In this document: positions 12,727 to 23,299 of the stretch, one piece after another
How positions within the stretch are numbered: position 1 is the first letter of the stretch
Layout of the letters: every line of letters starts with the position of its first letter
Assembly (NCBI GenBank): GCA_028023455.1
Contig: JAQFVV010001076.1
Location: 1 to 64,000 of the forward strand
Reading direction: 5' to 3'
DNA length: 64,000 bases
Origin: Epiperipatus broadwayi
Lineage: Eukaryota; Onychophora; Udeonychophora; Euonychophora; Peripatidae
Position numbers and translations under genes: made by a program
The notes under the pieces: model-generated
Database searches by the model: none
Told to the model about the DNA's origin: nothing
What the model saw: the letters and a program-made list of their open reading frames with translations, nothing else

Positions 12727-14142
12727 AGATTTCAGTAGTGTTCTGTTCTATCCTGTCAGCCACTTGATGGCATTGATGCTAAGCAAAAACACATAGACAT
12801 AACATTTCCAGGACAGCAATTCTATAGAACTATTTACTTTATTTTTGGAATAGGAAATAAAAGTAAATTATATTATGATTTACATAAAATTAAAAAATTC
12901 AAACAAAATATAAAAATGTAAGCTGACTTTTTGGGACAGTAATTAATAAGAGACTTGCTTTTTTGGTGAGTGTGGGTATCAACCAAAAATTATATTACTT
13001 TCTAAGAGCAAATAATAATACATTAGACACTTTTTGGACAGTAATTAATCAGAGACTGGATTTTTTGAGTGTGTGCATGTGGGTATAAAAAGTTACATTC
13101 CTTTTTTAATAGAAAATAAGAGTAAATTTTAGCCTTTTTATGACCTTAATTACTCAAACACTGTGTTTTGAAATCAAAGTCAATTATATTACATCTTCCA
13201 CAAAATTAAACAAATTCAAACAAAATTTTACAATGAAAGCCAACTTTAATCTTTTTGGGACAGTAATTAATCAGACAATGACATTTTTTCTTTGTGTGTG
13301 TGTGTATCCATAAAAAGTTAAGTTACTTTTTTTTAAGAACAAATAATAGTAAATATAGTGGAGACTTTTTGGGACAGTAATTAATCAGAGATAAGCTTCT
13401 TTGGGTGTGGGTGGGTGTGGATCAGAAAAGTTACGGTACTTTTTTAATCAAAAATAAAAGTTAATTTCTTACCCTTTTTCAGACAGTAATTAATCAGACA
13501 CTGTGTTTCAGAGGGAAAAGTAAATTAGATTGCAATTTACCCACTAAAGTTAATAATTTATAACAAGCTATTAAAATGAAAGCCAACTCTTGTGTCTAGC
13601 AATTGCCAATTTTCAGAGTTTGAAGAAGCCATCTTTCTTGTCTCGGATAATTTTTTGCAGATATGTTACTTTCATTGGGATCTTCAATATAGTGCTGTGC
13701 TGCCCCCTAAAATCCAATTCATGAGGATTACACAGTCCTGATGGAACAGTGATAACACTGTTAAAACTGTTAGAATATATCGGTATGTCAGTTCACATAA
13801 GAAAAAAAAGACATTGGACTTGAAAAATTCAATTATTTAGACACAATGCAGTCAACATATCCTCACATGATACTGTAGCAAAATAGACAAGCCAGCATTA
13901 TGATAAAGTGTGCAACCCAAGCAACCACAGCAGCCAATGAAGTCATTTTTTGTGCTTCTAGCATAGAAAGAAGCCACAGTGGTAGCTGGCAATCAAGTAA
14001 ACAGACTCTTTTTGTGTTTTATTGTACAAAGAAAGCTATTGGTTTGGCTGAGGCCTCAGAAACTGCACACTTCTAGGAATTTAGTTATAAATAGCACCAT
14101 CAAGTGGCTAACATGATAGAATAGAACACTACTAAGATTTCT
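12727..14142. mobile_element. ~1.4 kb non-autonomous DNA transposon-like element with ~50-bp terminal inverted repeats
   Basis: The left end (12727-12780) contains TTCTGTTCTATCCTGTCAGC followed by CACTTGATGGCATTGATGCT. The right end (14093-14142) is its reverse complement with a few mismatches (AGCACCATCAAGTGGCTAAC, then ATGATAGAATAGAACACTAC). Between the ends lie a ~110-bp tandem array (12915-13590) and about 500 bp of unique-looking sequence. No transposase frame is present. A target-site duplication is not obvious, so the superfamily is undetermined. Confidence 0.7.
12915..13590. repeat. ~110-bp tandem repeat array (about 6 diverged units)
   Basis: The phrase GGGACAGTAATTAATCAGA recurs with small changes at about 12933, 13036, 13139 (degenerate), 13257, 13371 and 13481, giving a period near 103-114 bp. 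Each unit also carries a G/T-rich stretch such as TGTGGGTGGGTGTGG and an AAGTTA..CTTTTTT segment. The array lies wholly inside the element with terminal inverted repeats. Confidence 0.8.
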
Positions 14143-14860
14143 GAAACCATACATAATTAATAAAAATTTGTAAATGTTCACATAGTAGAAATAAATACCA
14201 AGCAATATTACAAGTTCAATGATTCATCAATGGTGTGCACAGGTACATATGTATGTACTCACAACGAAACTATGAATTAAATGATTGTTTTCAATTAATT
14301 TACAACGTAAGCCTAATATATATGTAGTTATTTTTATTAACATAGTTACACATTATAAATAAAATAAAACTTTATACAATACTACATGTATAAATAATTT
14401 TAAAAATTTATAAAAGCTTGTATAAACTTTGTAATTCAGAAATAGATTTTTAACAAAAAGTTAACCCATGCACTAAGCATTAGCATTCTATTTGTTTTTT
14501 TCTGTCAAATGTAAACAAAATATAAGAAGGGGGTTTGTGTGATTTTTTTTTCAGTTTATACATTTAGTCTATCTTAAAATAAAAATAAAGGCTCTAGTAT
14601 TATTCTCTATTGATTATAAACAGAACAGCATAAAAATAACTATTATTTCATTTAGTTAAGTACCTCCATTTAAAATGATTGATTTGATCACAAAGAAAAC
14701 AACAATTTTTTGATTTTTTATTTTAAAAAAAGAAAGACATTACTTATTCACAAAGTTCAGTAAATTCCAAACTGATTTATAATTTTTCTCAGAACTTATT
14801 ATTTGTCCTGGAATAAACATATATGTATATATTTAAATAAACTTTTATACATATCAACTT
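14143..14860. other. anonymous AT-rich sequence
   Basis: No coding frame, RNA gene or clear repeat between the TIR element and the 3' tail of the LINE remnant. Confidence 0.5.
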
Positions 14861-14861
14861 A

Positions 14862-17565
14862 TATGTGGTGTGATGTGATGCATTGTGACTTCTCCTTAAA
14901 CGGAATCAGGAATCTCTCAACAACTATGCCCAAAAAACCTGTTAGCCACTTTGACTTCCCTTTCCATTCCCCACCCTAAGTTTTCCCATATTCTTCTCTC
15001 TCCAGCTCCATCCCATTTTCATAACATAATCTTTATCAAATCCATGGCCATTATATCTAAATCCCCCTTATCTTTTCCCAAACCCATCATAAAAACCAAT
15101 AACACACTTTGTTTATAATCCACATTGTTTATAACCACTTTGTTTATATTTATTCTTCCACAACTTCATTATTTGTATTTTTTCTGCTTTCAGGCACTTA
15201 CATTAAATTAACAGATGCCTAATATTTTCTATGCATTTCTTACACAACTTGCAAACTAAATCACCAATATTTTTCCATTCATGTGTATAATCCCTTGTTG
15301 CTAAATATTCCATTCAAGCCTTAAATAGTAAACTATTTTCCTTGCTATTATCATAAATTAACTCACACCCAATATTCTGTGAACTTCTATAAATATTTAA
15401 ACTCTTTTTACTCTCCATACTAGTTCACCATCTCTCCAACTCCTTATTCTTTATTAGTGCATCTATTTTTCTATCCCATGCCTTATCACTATAACATTAA
15501 ACAATTCTCTTAATACAATCCCCCACCTTTTGTGTAAGTATACTGACATAAAGTCTTTATCCAAATATTGTGCATATCACATTACCTTTCTCAGCCATCT
15601 TGCTGCCTGCCCTTTATTCATAACCCAATTAAATACTATTTTGGCTATTCTTTTATTATCCATAAACTGCAATCTTCCAAACATTTTCATTTTGCTTTTT
15701 GCATCTCTCATATAAAAATTTGACTATCCCATTTCTCCTTGAATTTCCTCCTTTGCCATCCGCATTTCTGCATCTCATGTATGTCTTCCTACTTCTTTTT
15801 GTATTTTTCTAAGTAATCTAATATACCTTTACTAATACATAATACATTGTTACCATGTGATAACCCTGCTACTGCCACTCCCTTCCATACAATTCTAGCA
15901 ACATCTCATTTATTATATGAGAACATTGTTAATTTCTTTATCACTCCCTTTTTTTTCTTTGCTTCATTTATCAATTTTTTCTCCCATTCGTCCAAGAAAT
16001 TTCTCTGATTACTTAAGATGATTCTCAAATAGTTATATCTATTCACCATACTTAACTTTATATTCACCAATTAAAATTCTTTGTCTTCTCTTTCCCCAGT
16101 ATTAATCATCATTACTTTTGATTTTTCTTCATTAAATATAATCCCCTTCTTTTTACCCACCTTTGTGCATGTCCTCAGCATAACTTCCATATTTTCCCTT
16201 CTTTCTGCACACAGAAAAACATCATCATCAAATAAAAGACCCGGCAAGGTATATTCTTTCTTGCCACCTACTAATGGTATCTATATCCCTCTTTCTAATC
16301 TTTATGTTGCTCTCTCTATTTCTCTCAAATACAACAAAAACAAAATGTGACATAGGGAATCCTTGCCTTAGACCCTCTCCATTTTTAATTTTAACTGATT
16401 CTATATTCCCTAATTGATATGTATAGAAATTATTTTTATATAATTTCTTAATAATATCCACTAAAGCTCTATCCATTCCAAATTTACTAAACTTACCTGT
16501 AATCTTTTTTTATTTACCCCATCATACACCTTTTCTATATCTATAAAAACCATATATAACTGTCTACCTTTATTCCTACTCATATCCATAAGTTGTGTAA
16601 CTACAAATAAACTATCTCTTATACACCTATCTAATCGAAAACTCCTTGCATTTTTCTCACAATATTATTTTCTTCCATCCATTTTGCAATCCTTCCAGCC
16701 ACCAATATATGAGAAAACTTTATATAGCACTGACATTGCTGCTATTGGTTTATAATTGTTTAACTTTCTATGATCCTTACTCTTTCATTTAAATAGTAGC
16801 CTTACTCTTGTATTACTCCAACTACCTGGAAAATCTATCTTCTGTGTCATTTTATTAAAACATGATAATAGTTTTAATTTTGCCCTATGTCCTAAATTCA
16901 TTATCATCTCTGTTGCACATCCATCCAAATCTCTTGCCTTTCCACCTTTCAATTTTTTACTTGCCTCATTCAGTTCATTTTCTGTATATTATATATTTTC
17001 ATTACTATATGCTCTCATGTTTGCTATCACTCTCCCTTTCACATCTAGCATCTTTTCTGTATTTGTTACATAATTGTTTAAGATTATCTCTAATTCCTGT
17101 CTAGACCTACACTCTATTCCCTCATCATCCAGTAATACTATTTCTCTCTCCCCTACATTTCTTCTTTTAATGTATTTTTCAAATTTGTTTACTCCTATCT
17201 CTTCCATTTTTATTAATATCTTCCAATAGTTTACTATTCAATTTCATTCTTTCTTTATAATTATCTATTTTAGCCAACTTCTTTTTTTAAGTACTTTTCC
17301 TATTTAGAATTAATATCTTTTTCACTCTCTTTGTTCTTAATAGCATACTTATATTCTCTGCATGCTTTTTCCTTCTCTTTTACACTTTTACCAACTCTCA
17401 CTTTCCTATTACTTTTATTTTTCTGAATATTCTCACCTAAAACCCTATTTGCCACTTTTCCTACTCCATCACAGCATTTCTTATACTCATCCCCAACCAA
17501 CTCTTCCATGGTTTATTCGACTTTTATTTTATACTCTTCTAACTTATAATATAATATTTATGAGC
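14862..17565 (-). pseudogene. non-LTR retrotransposon (LINE) remnant, reverse transcriptase region
   Basis: Translating the minus strand with frameshifts gives a recognisable LINE reverse transcriptase. From about 17509 down come a lysine- and glutamate-rich linker, then near 16730 an NYKPIAAMSVLYKVFS block (RT fingers), then near 16540 VFIDIEKVYD (motif A, carrying the first catalytic Asp). At 16228-16476 is an open piece with GEGLRQGFPMS (motif B), and near 16218-16240, one frame over, LLFDDDVFLCAE (motif C, normally FADD). Thumb-like sequence continues to about 15500. The 3' end near 14863-14886 carries short TGATG-type repeats resembling a LINE tail. No endonuclease is visible, so the copy is 5'-truncated and broken by many stops. 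The clade is not determined. Confidence 0.85.
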
Positions 17566-17672
17566 CTGACACCTGGTGAATAAGAGTATGTAAAATATTA
17601 TTTTTTTTATTATTCTCTTTAAATATTTTAAATATAATTATATTTTATATACCTGAAATCTATATGTAATAC

Positions 17673-18065
17673 AGGGAATTTGAGCACAGACTTTCAAGTA
17701 CCATTCAGCCATCCATTCATACAATTAATACACCTGACCACACATATGTGCAAAAGTTAAATGATCTCCAATAGACATATTTTGTGCTGAACCAGCACTA
17801 ATCAGTTTGTTCAGGTCATTATCTCCCACACACACATATATAAATAATCAGTGCTTGATTTATATTGAAATAGCAAATAGTCGAGCACTGATTATATATG
17901 TGTGTGGGAGATGATGATCTAGATCAACAGATAAGTGCTGGTTCAGCACAAAATAAGTTTATTGGAGATCAGTTATCATTTTCATATGTATGTGGTCTTG
18001 TGTATTGGTTGTATGAGACAGAGTGGATGGCTGAAAGAAGTTTGAAATTCTCTGTTCAAATCCCC
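17673..18065. mobile_element. palindromic repeat ~390 bp (family A, copy 1)
   Basis: The left arm (from GGGAATTTGAGCACAGACTT) mirrors the right arm (ending TGTTCAAATCCCC) over almost 190 bp per side, with a short loop near 17869. Matching blocks include TTTGTGCTGAACCAGCACT against AGTGCTGGTTCAGCACAAA and ATAATCAGTGCTTGA against TCGAGCACTGATTAT. A second copy lies at 28553-28804. The arm end GTTCAAATCC resembles a tRNA B box, so the palindrome could be two SINEs joined head-to-head. That is inference. Confidence 0.8.
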
Positions 18066-18276
18066 TATCTCTTTAAAGAATAAGGAGCCAGTTTTTTTTT
18101 TTGGATGATAAGAATCATGAGGATATTTCATATGTTTAAACTGAGTAGAGAAACGTATATTTGTAAGCTTACAACAATTAAAAATAACGCATAAGGACTC
18201 CTAGTATTATGTAATTTAGAAAGATCATAATTTTAGTCTATTTACAGCAATTATTTTTCAATATATATATATATAT

Positions 18277-18646
18277 GTAACTCTATAAATAAATATTTGA
18301 AAATACAGTAATTAAAAGCCAATAAAAATTATAAGAATAACTATAACTTAGAAGCACTTTCACTATGTTGTAGCTTTGTCAACTATCACATTTAAAATGA
18401 CAACTTTCTCATAATTCAATGTCAACTTTCTCATAATTCTGTTATCTTAACGTTTGCTGCTTGCCGATTAATTAAATTTTGCTTGTATTTATATATTAAC
18501 ATCACCTCTTTAATTTTTCTTTTATTGTTATTTCTTTCACGTTTCCAATATTTTTACATTGTTATAATCAAAATCAAAACCATATATACATGATTTATTA
18601 TGGTCATAAAAAACAGAAGCTGATAAATTCTCACTATTTTTAAAAT
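18277..18646 (-). repeat. left arm of snap-back Penelope-like fragment
   Basis: This ~370-bp arm is the reverse complement of 19121-19491 with few differences. Read on the minus strand it encodes the C-terminal part of a PLE GIY-YIG domain (FDFDYNNVKILE, then KIKEAM and NRQAANIK, frameshifted in this copy) and then 3' non-coding sequence. A (TA)n tract at about 18260-18276 borders it. Confidence 0.88.
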
Positions 18647-19121
18647 TTTGTTTCGTATTTTGAACCCTTTTAAACAATAATATGTGCTCTTTTGTTCTTT
18701 TTTCCAATGTGCACCTTGATTCACCTATATGTCAACTACCACACCTACATGTCCATTTTTAAATGATACAATTTTTATTTGTCAATAAAGTTTTATCTTT
18801 TGAATTGTTTATTAATTTATTCAATGTAGGTGGTGCATAAAATGCTATATCGTATATTCCTTTATAAATTTTCTTAATGAAACTTGCCTGTTGATTCGAT
18901 ATATATGGTATTGATATCCACAACTTTTTATCAGAAAAATTAACATTATTATTAATATTTTTATATTTAGGAGTAAAATTTTTAACAGTATAATATACAC
19001 AATCATAATTGTATCCAACGTTTAATAACTCATTACAATAAACTTCAATATTTTTAGTTTTATCTGATGCATATTTACAAAGGTTATCATTTCTAAATAA
19101 AAAGGACTTCAAACCTGCCAT
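18440..19121 (-). pseudogene. Penelope-like element fragment: RT C-terminus plus GIY-YIG endonuclease
   Basis: The minus strand has an open frame from 19121 to 18759 starting MAGLKSFLFRN and containing IPYISNQQASFIKKIYK. This resembles the conserved stretch between the reverse transcriptase thumb and the endonuclease of PLEs. The same module recurs at 21761-22099 (MAGLKFFLYRN, LLPYIKNIFKDL). Past a stop near 18760 the translation continues as CRCGS*HIGESRCTLEKRTKEH, a GIY-YIG core with the first tyrosine position damaged, then the catalytic-Glu region. The copy is 5'-truncated exactly at the snap-back junction (19121), lacks the RT palm and is dead. The PLE assignment is firm at superfamily level; the clade is not determined. 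Confidence 0.82.
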
Positions 19122-19491
19122 TTTAAAAATAGTGAGAATTTATCAGCTTCTGTTTATTTATGACCATAATAAATCATGTATATATGGTTTTGATTTTGAT
19201 TATAACAATGTAAAAATATTGGAAACTGAAAGAAATAACAATAAAAGAAAAATTAAAGAGGCGATGTTAATATATAAATACAAGCAAAATTTAATTAATC
19301 GGCAAGCAGCAAACATTAAGATAACAGAATTATGGGAAAGTTGACATTGAATTATGGGAAAGTTAACATTTTAAATGTGATAGTTGACAAAGCTACAATG
19401 TAGTGAAAGCACCTAAGTTATAGTTATACTTATAATTTTTATTGACTTTTAATTACGGTATTTTCAAATATTTATTTATAGAGTTATGTAT
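19121..19491 (+). pseudogene. right arm of snap-back: inverted duplicate of PLE GIY-YIG 3' end
   Basis: The open stretch 19132-19344 reads ...IYGFDFDYNNVKILETERN, then NKRKIKEAML and LINRQAANIKITELW. It is the C-terminal part of the PLE endonuclease with its conserved Glu (KEA) and Asn (NRQ), fused at its start to sequence from the snap-back turn. It is the mirror image of 18277-18646 and includes the same doubled GAATTATGGGAAAGTT block after the stop. It cannot make a working enzyme because the GIY-YIG core is absent. Confidence 0.85.
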
Positions 19492-19524
19492 ATTATTTTG
19501 AAGAAATACAGACATCGATTTGTA

Positions 19525-19542
19525 ATATATATATATATATAA
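19525..19542. repeat. (TA)n tract at the outer edge of the snap-back
   Basis: A short TA run closes the right side of the inverted PLE structure, matching the one on its left side. Confidence 0.85.
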
Positions 19543-19897
19543 ATAGTCAGCAATATTTTATTAGGTAAAAATTATTATATTTTTTAACTTAGATATAGAC
19601 TTAAATTTTATCAAAAAAAGTCAAATTTATATATTATTCTTTCTAAAATTTCTTGATAATTTTTTTGACATTTACATTTTTTTTCATTCATGTAACAATC
19701 ATATAATTCTAAAATCATTGTTAAACTAATTACAACGTGTTTGTGATTAATTGGGGGAGGGGGTATCTTATATTATTCTCATGAAAATACTCAATTAAGT
19801 TAAACACATTATATAGCTAAAATCGCCAGATGCATATAATACAAGGCCGTATAAACATGGCAGGAACAGTGGAGATGTAGGATGGCAGCAACACAAA
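19543..19897. other. anonymous sequence before the tandem repeat
   Basis: No coding frame or repeat recognised. The last ~60 bp, with ATGGCAGGAACAGTGGAG, is less AT-rich than the rest. Confidence 0.45.
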
Positions 19898-20821
19898 GGC
19901 ATAGATTGAGATGGGTTCCCATCTTTTTCTAATAGTTCTGGCTTGTGTTTTAGAATTGAGAGTCCCACATGATTGAATTATTCCATCTGATTGGCTTTCA
20001 TGTAAGCATGTTTAAAGCGTATCTGTTTTGAAAGTGTTTAGCTTTCACATTATTACAATATTATCTGTTTACGCTTAAAATTTGATTTATTTACATTTAT
20101 TAATATCATTTCATTAGATTTAAAAATATTGCTTCGTTGTAAATCAGACGATTTCGCGTTGTTAATTTATATATATAATATTTAGTGGATTAAATGTGAA
20201 GGTATTTAGCTTCACACTCTTAGTTCAAAATGCTTGAGTCTGGCTTATTTAAATAAAATTGAGGCATAGATTGAGATGGGTTCCCATCTTTTTCTAATAG
20301 TTCTGGCTTGTGTTTTAGAATTGAGAGTCCCACATGATTGAATTATTCCATCTGATTGGCTTTCATGTAAGCATGTTTAAAGCGTATCTGTTTTGAAAGT
20401 GTTTAGCTTTCACGTTATTACAATATTATCTGTTTACGCTTAAAATTTGATTTATTTACATTTATTAATATCATTTCATTAGATTTAAAAATATTGCTTC
20501 GTTGTAAATCAGACGATTTCGCGTTGTTAATTTATATATATAATATTTAGTGGATTAAATGTGAAGGTATTTAGCTTCACACTCTTAGTTCAAAATGCTT
20601 GAGTCTGGCTTATTTAAATAAAATTGAGGCATAGATTGAGATGGGTTCCCATCTTTTTCTAATAGTTCTGGCTTGTGTTTTAGAATTGAGAGTCCCACAT
20701 GATTGAATTATTCCATCTGATTGGCTTTCATGTAAGCATGTTTAAAGCGTATCTGTTTTGAAAGTGTTTAGCTTTCACGTTATTACAATATTATCTGTTT
20801 ACGCTTAAAATTTGATTTATT
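19898..20821 (+). repeat. 365-bp tandem repeat, 2.5 units, joined to a PLE
   Basis: The phrase GGCATAGATTGAGATGGGTT begins units at 19898, 20263 and 20628, an exact 365-bp period. The units are almost identical; one visible difference is TTTCACATTATT against TTTCACGTTATT. The third unit stops at about 20821 (GATTTATTT), where Penelope-like reverse transcriptase sequence begins. Each unit contains two small hairpins with similar loops (TGAAAGTGTTTAGCTTTCA and GTGAAGGTATTTAGCTTCAC). The near-identity points to recent amplification or homogenisation. It may be the leader or pseudo-LTR of the downstream element. Confidence 0.92.
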
Positions 20822-22100
20822 TGAAAGAAGACAAAGGAAACATATTTGTGATTATGAATACAGGGGAATATATAAACAAAGTACAGCAACAAATAGATAA
20901 ACTGAAATTTATAAAAGTCCCAGAGATCAACTTTAAATTAAACAAAGATAAATTTGAACTGTTCTCAGGCCTCACACATTTAAAGCATTCTCTAAGGCTG
21001 AATACCTCCAAATGTACCCTTCCGCAACTACTCCTTCAAGAATGTTTTCAAATGCTAAAACCCATAAGGAGAATGTACCACTGAGATTGATGATTGACTT
21101 TGGCAGTGTTCATTATTACAAGGCAGCAAAAACTATAAATACATGGATCACACAAGCCACAGGCTATGGGGATTATGCTATCAAGACATCTTTTGACCTT
21201 GTAAATAGACTGAAGAATGTGGCTCCAGAACAAAATACAGAGATGACAGCTCTTGATGTTTCAGAATTGTATGGTTCTATTGACAGACCTAAGTTCATAA
21301 TAACAGTAAAAGAAGCACTCATCAGACATGGCATGAGTCAGGAGTGTATCCAATTTGTTGTAACCTTGTTGAACTGAATGAACAAAAACATGTACACTGT
21401 GTTCAACCATGAATGGTACCACATGTTCAATGAGTGGCCAATTGGTCTTCCAATGAGTGGAATCATGGCCAGCATCATAATGAATACATACAAACAAATT
21501 ATCCTGAAGTATATCCTAGATATGTAGATGACATTTTTAAAGCTGCACCTAAAGAAATAATAGAAGATATTAAGACAGATCTCACAACAGCATCAGGTCT
21601 AAACATAAACACAGATCAAACTGAAGCTCCCAAGAGTATTAAATATCTAGACCTACAAGTGATGATGGAGGCCCATCGCTTCTGTTACAGAATGACCATC
21701 AAACTGATCAATGTTAGGGGCCACTTACACCACTCATCGAACACTCCATAAACATATAAAATGGCTGGTCTGAAATTTTTCTTATACAGAAACATGAATC
21801 TGTCCAGCTTTGAGACTGATAAAAGGAAGAACATTGAGATGTTTAGAAATGAACTAATAAATGCAAAATACAATAAGAGAGTGATCAATAATATTATTAG
21901 GAAGTTTGAAAATGGTCTCATTCGAGAACATAAACAGAATAAACCCCGTATCTTGCTGCCATATATTAAAAATATATTTAAAGATTTACACACAATCTTT
22001 AGTAATGATTTTAGCTTGTGTTACCACTCTCCTCTCAATTTCAACAGATGCATAAATAATACTAAGGACATTAATCGAAATTCAAAAAGAAAAGTGTAAC
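20822..22100 (+). pseudogene. Penelope-like element reverse transcriptase, frameshifted
   Basis: PLE polymerase spread over several plus-strand frames. At 21012-21377 the frame carries a PLRLMIDFGS fingers block (residues 23-32) and motif A, ALDVSELYGSI (residues 80-90, catalytic Asp82). Near 21444 another frame reads GLPMSGIMASIIMNTY (motif B). At 21434-21751 PRYVDDIF (YVDD at residues 30-33) is motif C with the paired catalytic aspartates. At 21761-22099 the MAGLKFFLYRN...LLPYIKNIFKDL module follows, as in PLE thumb/linker regions. At least two frameshifts and a stop separate these pieces. No GIY-YIG domain follows, so the 3' part is missing or replaced. The 5' end joins the 365-bp tandem array. 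Confidence 0.9.
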
Positions 22101-22557
22101 AATTAATATTATTTGTAACATGTTTATAGTAAAAGGATAACTTATTGTAAGAATTCTTATTGCAAGATACAAATAAGTTTTATTAAGTGTTTGTGGAAAA
22201 CAATGGCCAGCATTTGCTACTGCTGATGACCATATGTGTATAGTTTATTTTTGGCAAAAGTCTATTAAAATTTGTCATTCTGTAATTACTTAAGTAATTA
22301 TTAAGTAATAATAATAACAGAATGTTTTAGTTACTTGGAAACCATGTAAGAGTCATAAGTGACAGAGATGACAAGATCTTGAATCTACTACTGTGTGAGC
22401 TGTTCAGATATAATATTAAATTATCTAATACAAATAGGAAGACTTCATGCTTTCTAACTTTAACACACAATTTTAAATTTTTTTCTTGCTGGAAAATTTC
22501 AATTTTTCCAGATTTTTGATATTAGCTGTAGACTTTTGATATATTACTTTTTATGCC
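22101..22557. other. 3' flank of the PLE RT, no endonuclease
   Basis: Sequence after the stop of the PLE RT remnant contains no GIY-YIG coding. A small inverted repeat (CATTCTGT...ACAGAATG, 22278-22325) lies in it. The CTGCTGATGACC phrase near 22224 was examined as a hammerhead core and not accepted. Confidence 0.45.
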
Positions 22558-22559
22558 AT

Positions 22560-22636
<77 letters not shown>
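22560..22636. repeat. (TA)n microsatellite
   Basis: Around 38 TA units with ACA and GTA interruptions, lying between the plus-strand PLE and the minus-strand PLE. Confidence 0.95.
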
Positions 22637-22638
<2 letters not shown>

Positions 22639-22722
22639 AAATATTAATATATAACAAACTAACCAAAGGAAATACATATAAAAACAAAAAAATAAAGACT
22701 TATAAATCCAATAAATAATATA

Positions 22723-22755
22723 ATATTTCAACCAGAGGACTGGTTTTTATCAGAA
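22723..22755 (-). ncRNA. degenerate hammerhead-ribozyme-like motif
   Basis: On the minus strand the order is CTGATAA, one A, a perfect 6-bp stem AACCAG/CTGGTT with loop TCCT, then GAAA followed by TATTATAT. A hammerhead core is CUGAUGA, stem II, GAAA, stem III, and hammerheads are known in the terminal repeats of Penelope-like elements. Here the second G of CUGAUGA (G8, the general acid) is A and one extra base precedes stem II, so cleavage activity would not be expected. Its position at the 3' end of a PLE-derived repeat supports the reading. A chance hairpin remains possible in such AT-rich DNA. Confidence 0.35.
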
Positions 22756-23285
22756 ATAAAAAATACACAGTAAAATGGCGATAATCAAAAATTACAGATT
22801 TGGTAAAAGATTAAAAATTTAACAAAACCCGTCTGATTGGTCACAAAATCTAACACAGAATATCTACCCAATCAATGACAAAATTCAAACAAAAAAAAAA
22901 AAAAACTACATCCCCTCCTAATCAAGCTTAAGTTCTATTTAAATTAAAATAAATATAAAAATAAAAAATTCAAAATTAAAAATTAAAATATACATATGTG
23001 CATACATAGAAAAATTAGACTATGCTCACATACAAAAAATAGTTGTGCTCACATTAACATTCATTAAAAACTAAAATACTTATACATTTTAATCAAAAAT
23101 TATAGTTAGTGCAAAGTACAATAATTTATAATAACTAATTATTTATCTATAAACCAATTAAACACAGATATTAAACATCCATATAACCAATCTTTACATA
23201 AAAAACCTCATATAAGAAAATTTTCACATAAAAAACACACATATAGAAATCATTTAGGAGACCAGGGAACCCAGATATGTAATAG
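22728..23285 (-). mobile_element. partial tandem copy of PLE 3' region (copy A)
   Basis: This ~550-bp block repeats 23300-23895 in the same orientation, from CACAGTAAAATGGCGATAAT near 22765 to ATTTAGGAGACCAGG near 23260. On the minus strand it starts with the last dozen codons and stop of the same GIY-YIG frame, so it is a severely 5'-truncated second copy placed tail-side of the longer one. A short (TA)n bridges the two. Confidence 0.85.
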
Positions 23286-23299
23286 TTATATATATATAT

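Noticed and set aside
12915-13590. Regular spacing as a CRISPR-like array
   Set aside because: Units are diverged ~110-bp tandem repeats without unique spacers, in a eukaryotic transposon.
16081-17104. Plus-strand frames of 80-89 codons
   Set aside because: Antisense shadows of the minus-strand LINE remnant, whose frames carry RT motifs.
22220-22265. CTGCTGATGACC as a hammerhead core behind the plus-strand PLE
   Set aside because: No GAAA at the right distance (only GGCAAAAG) and stem II would be 3 bp around a long loop.
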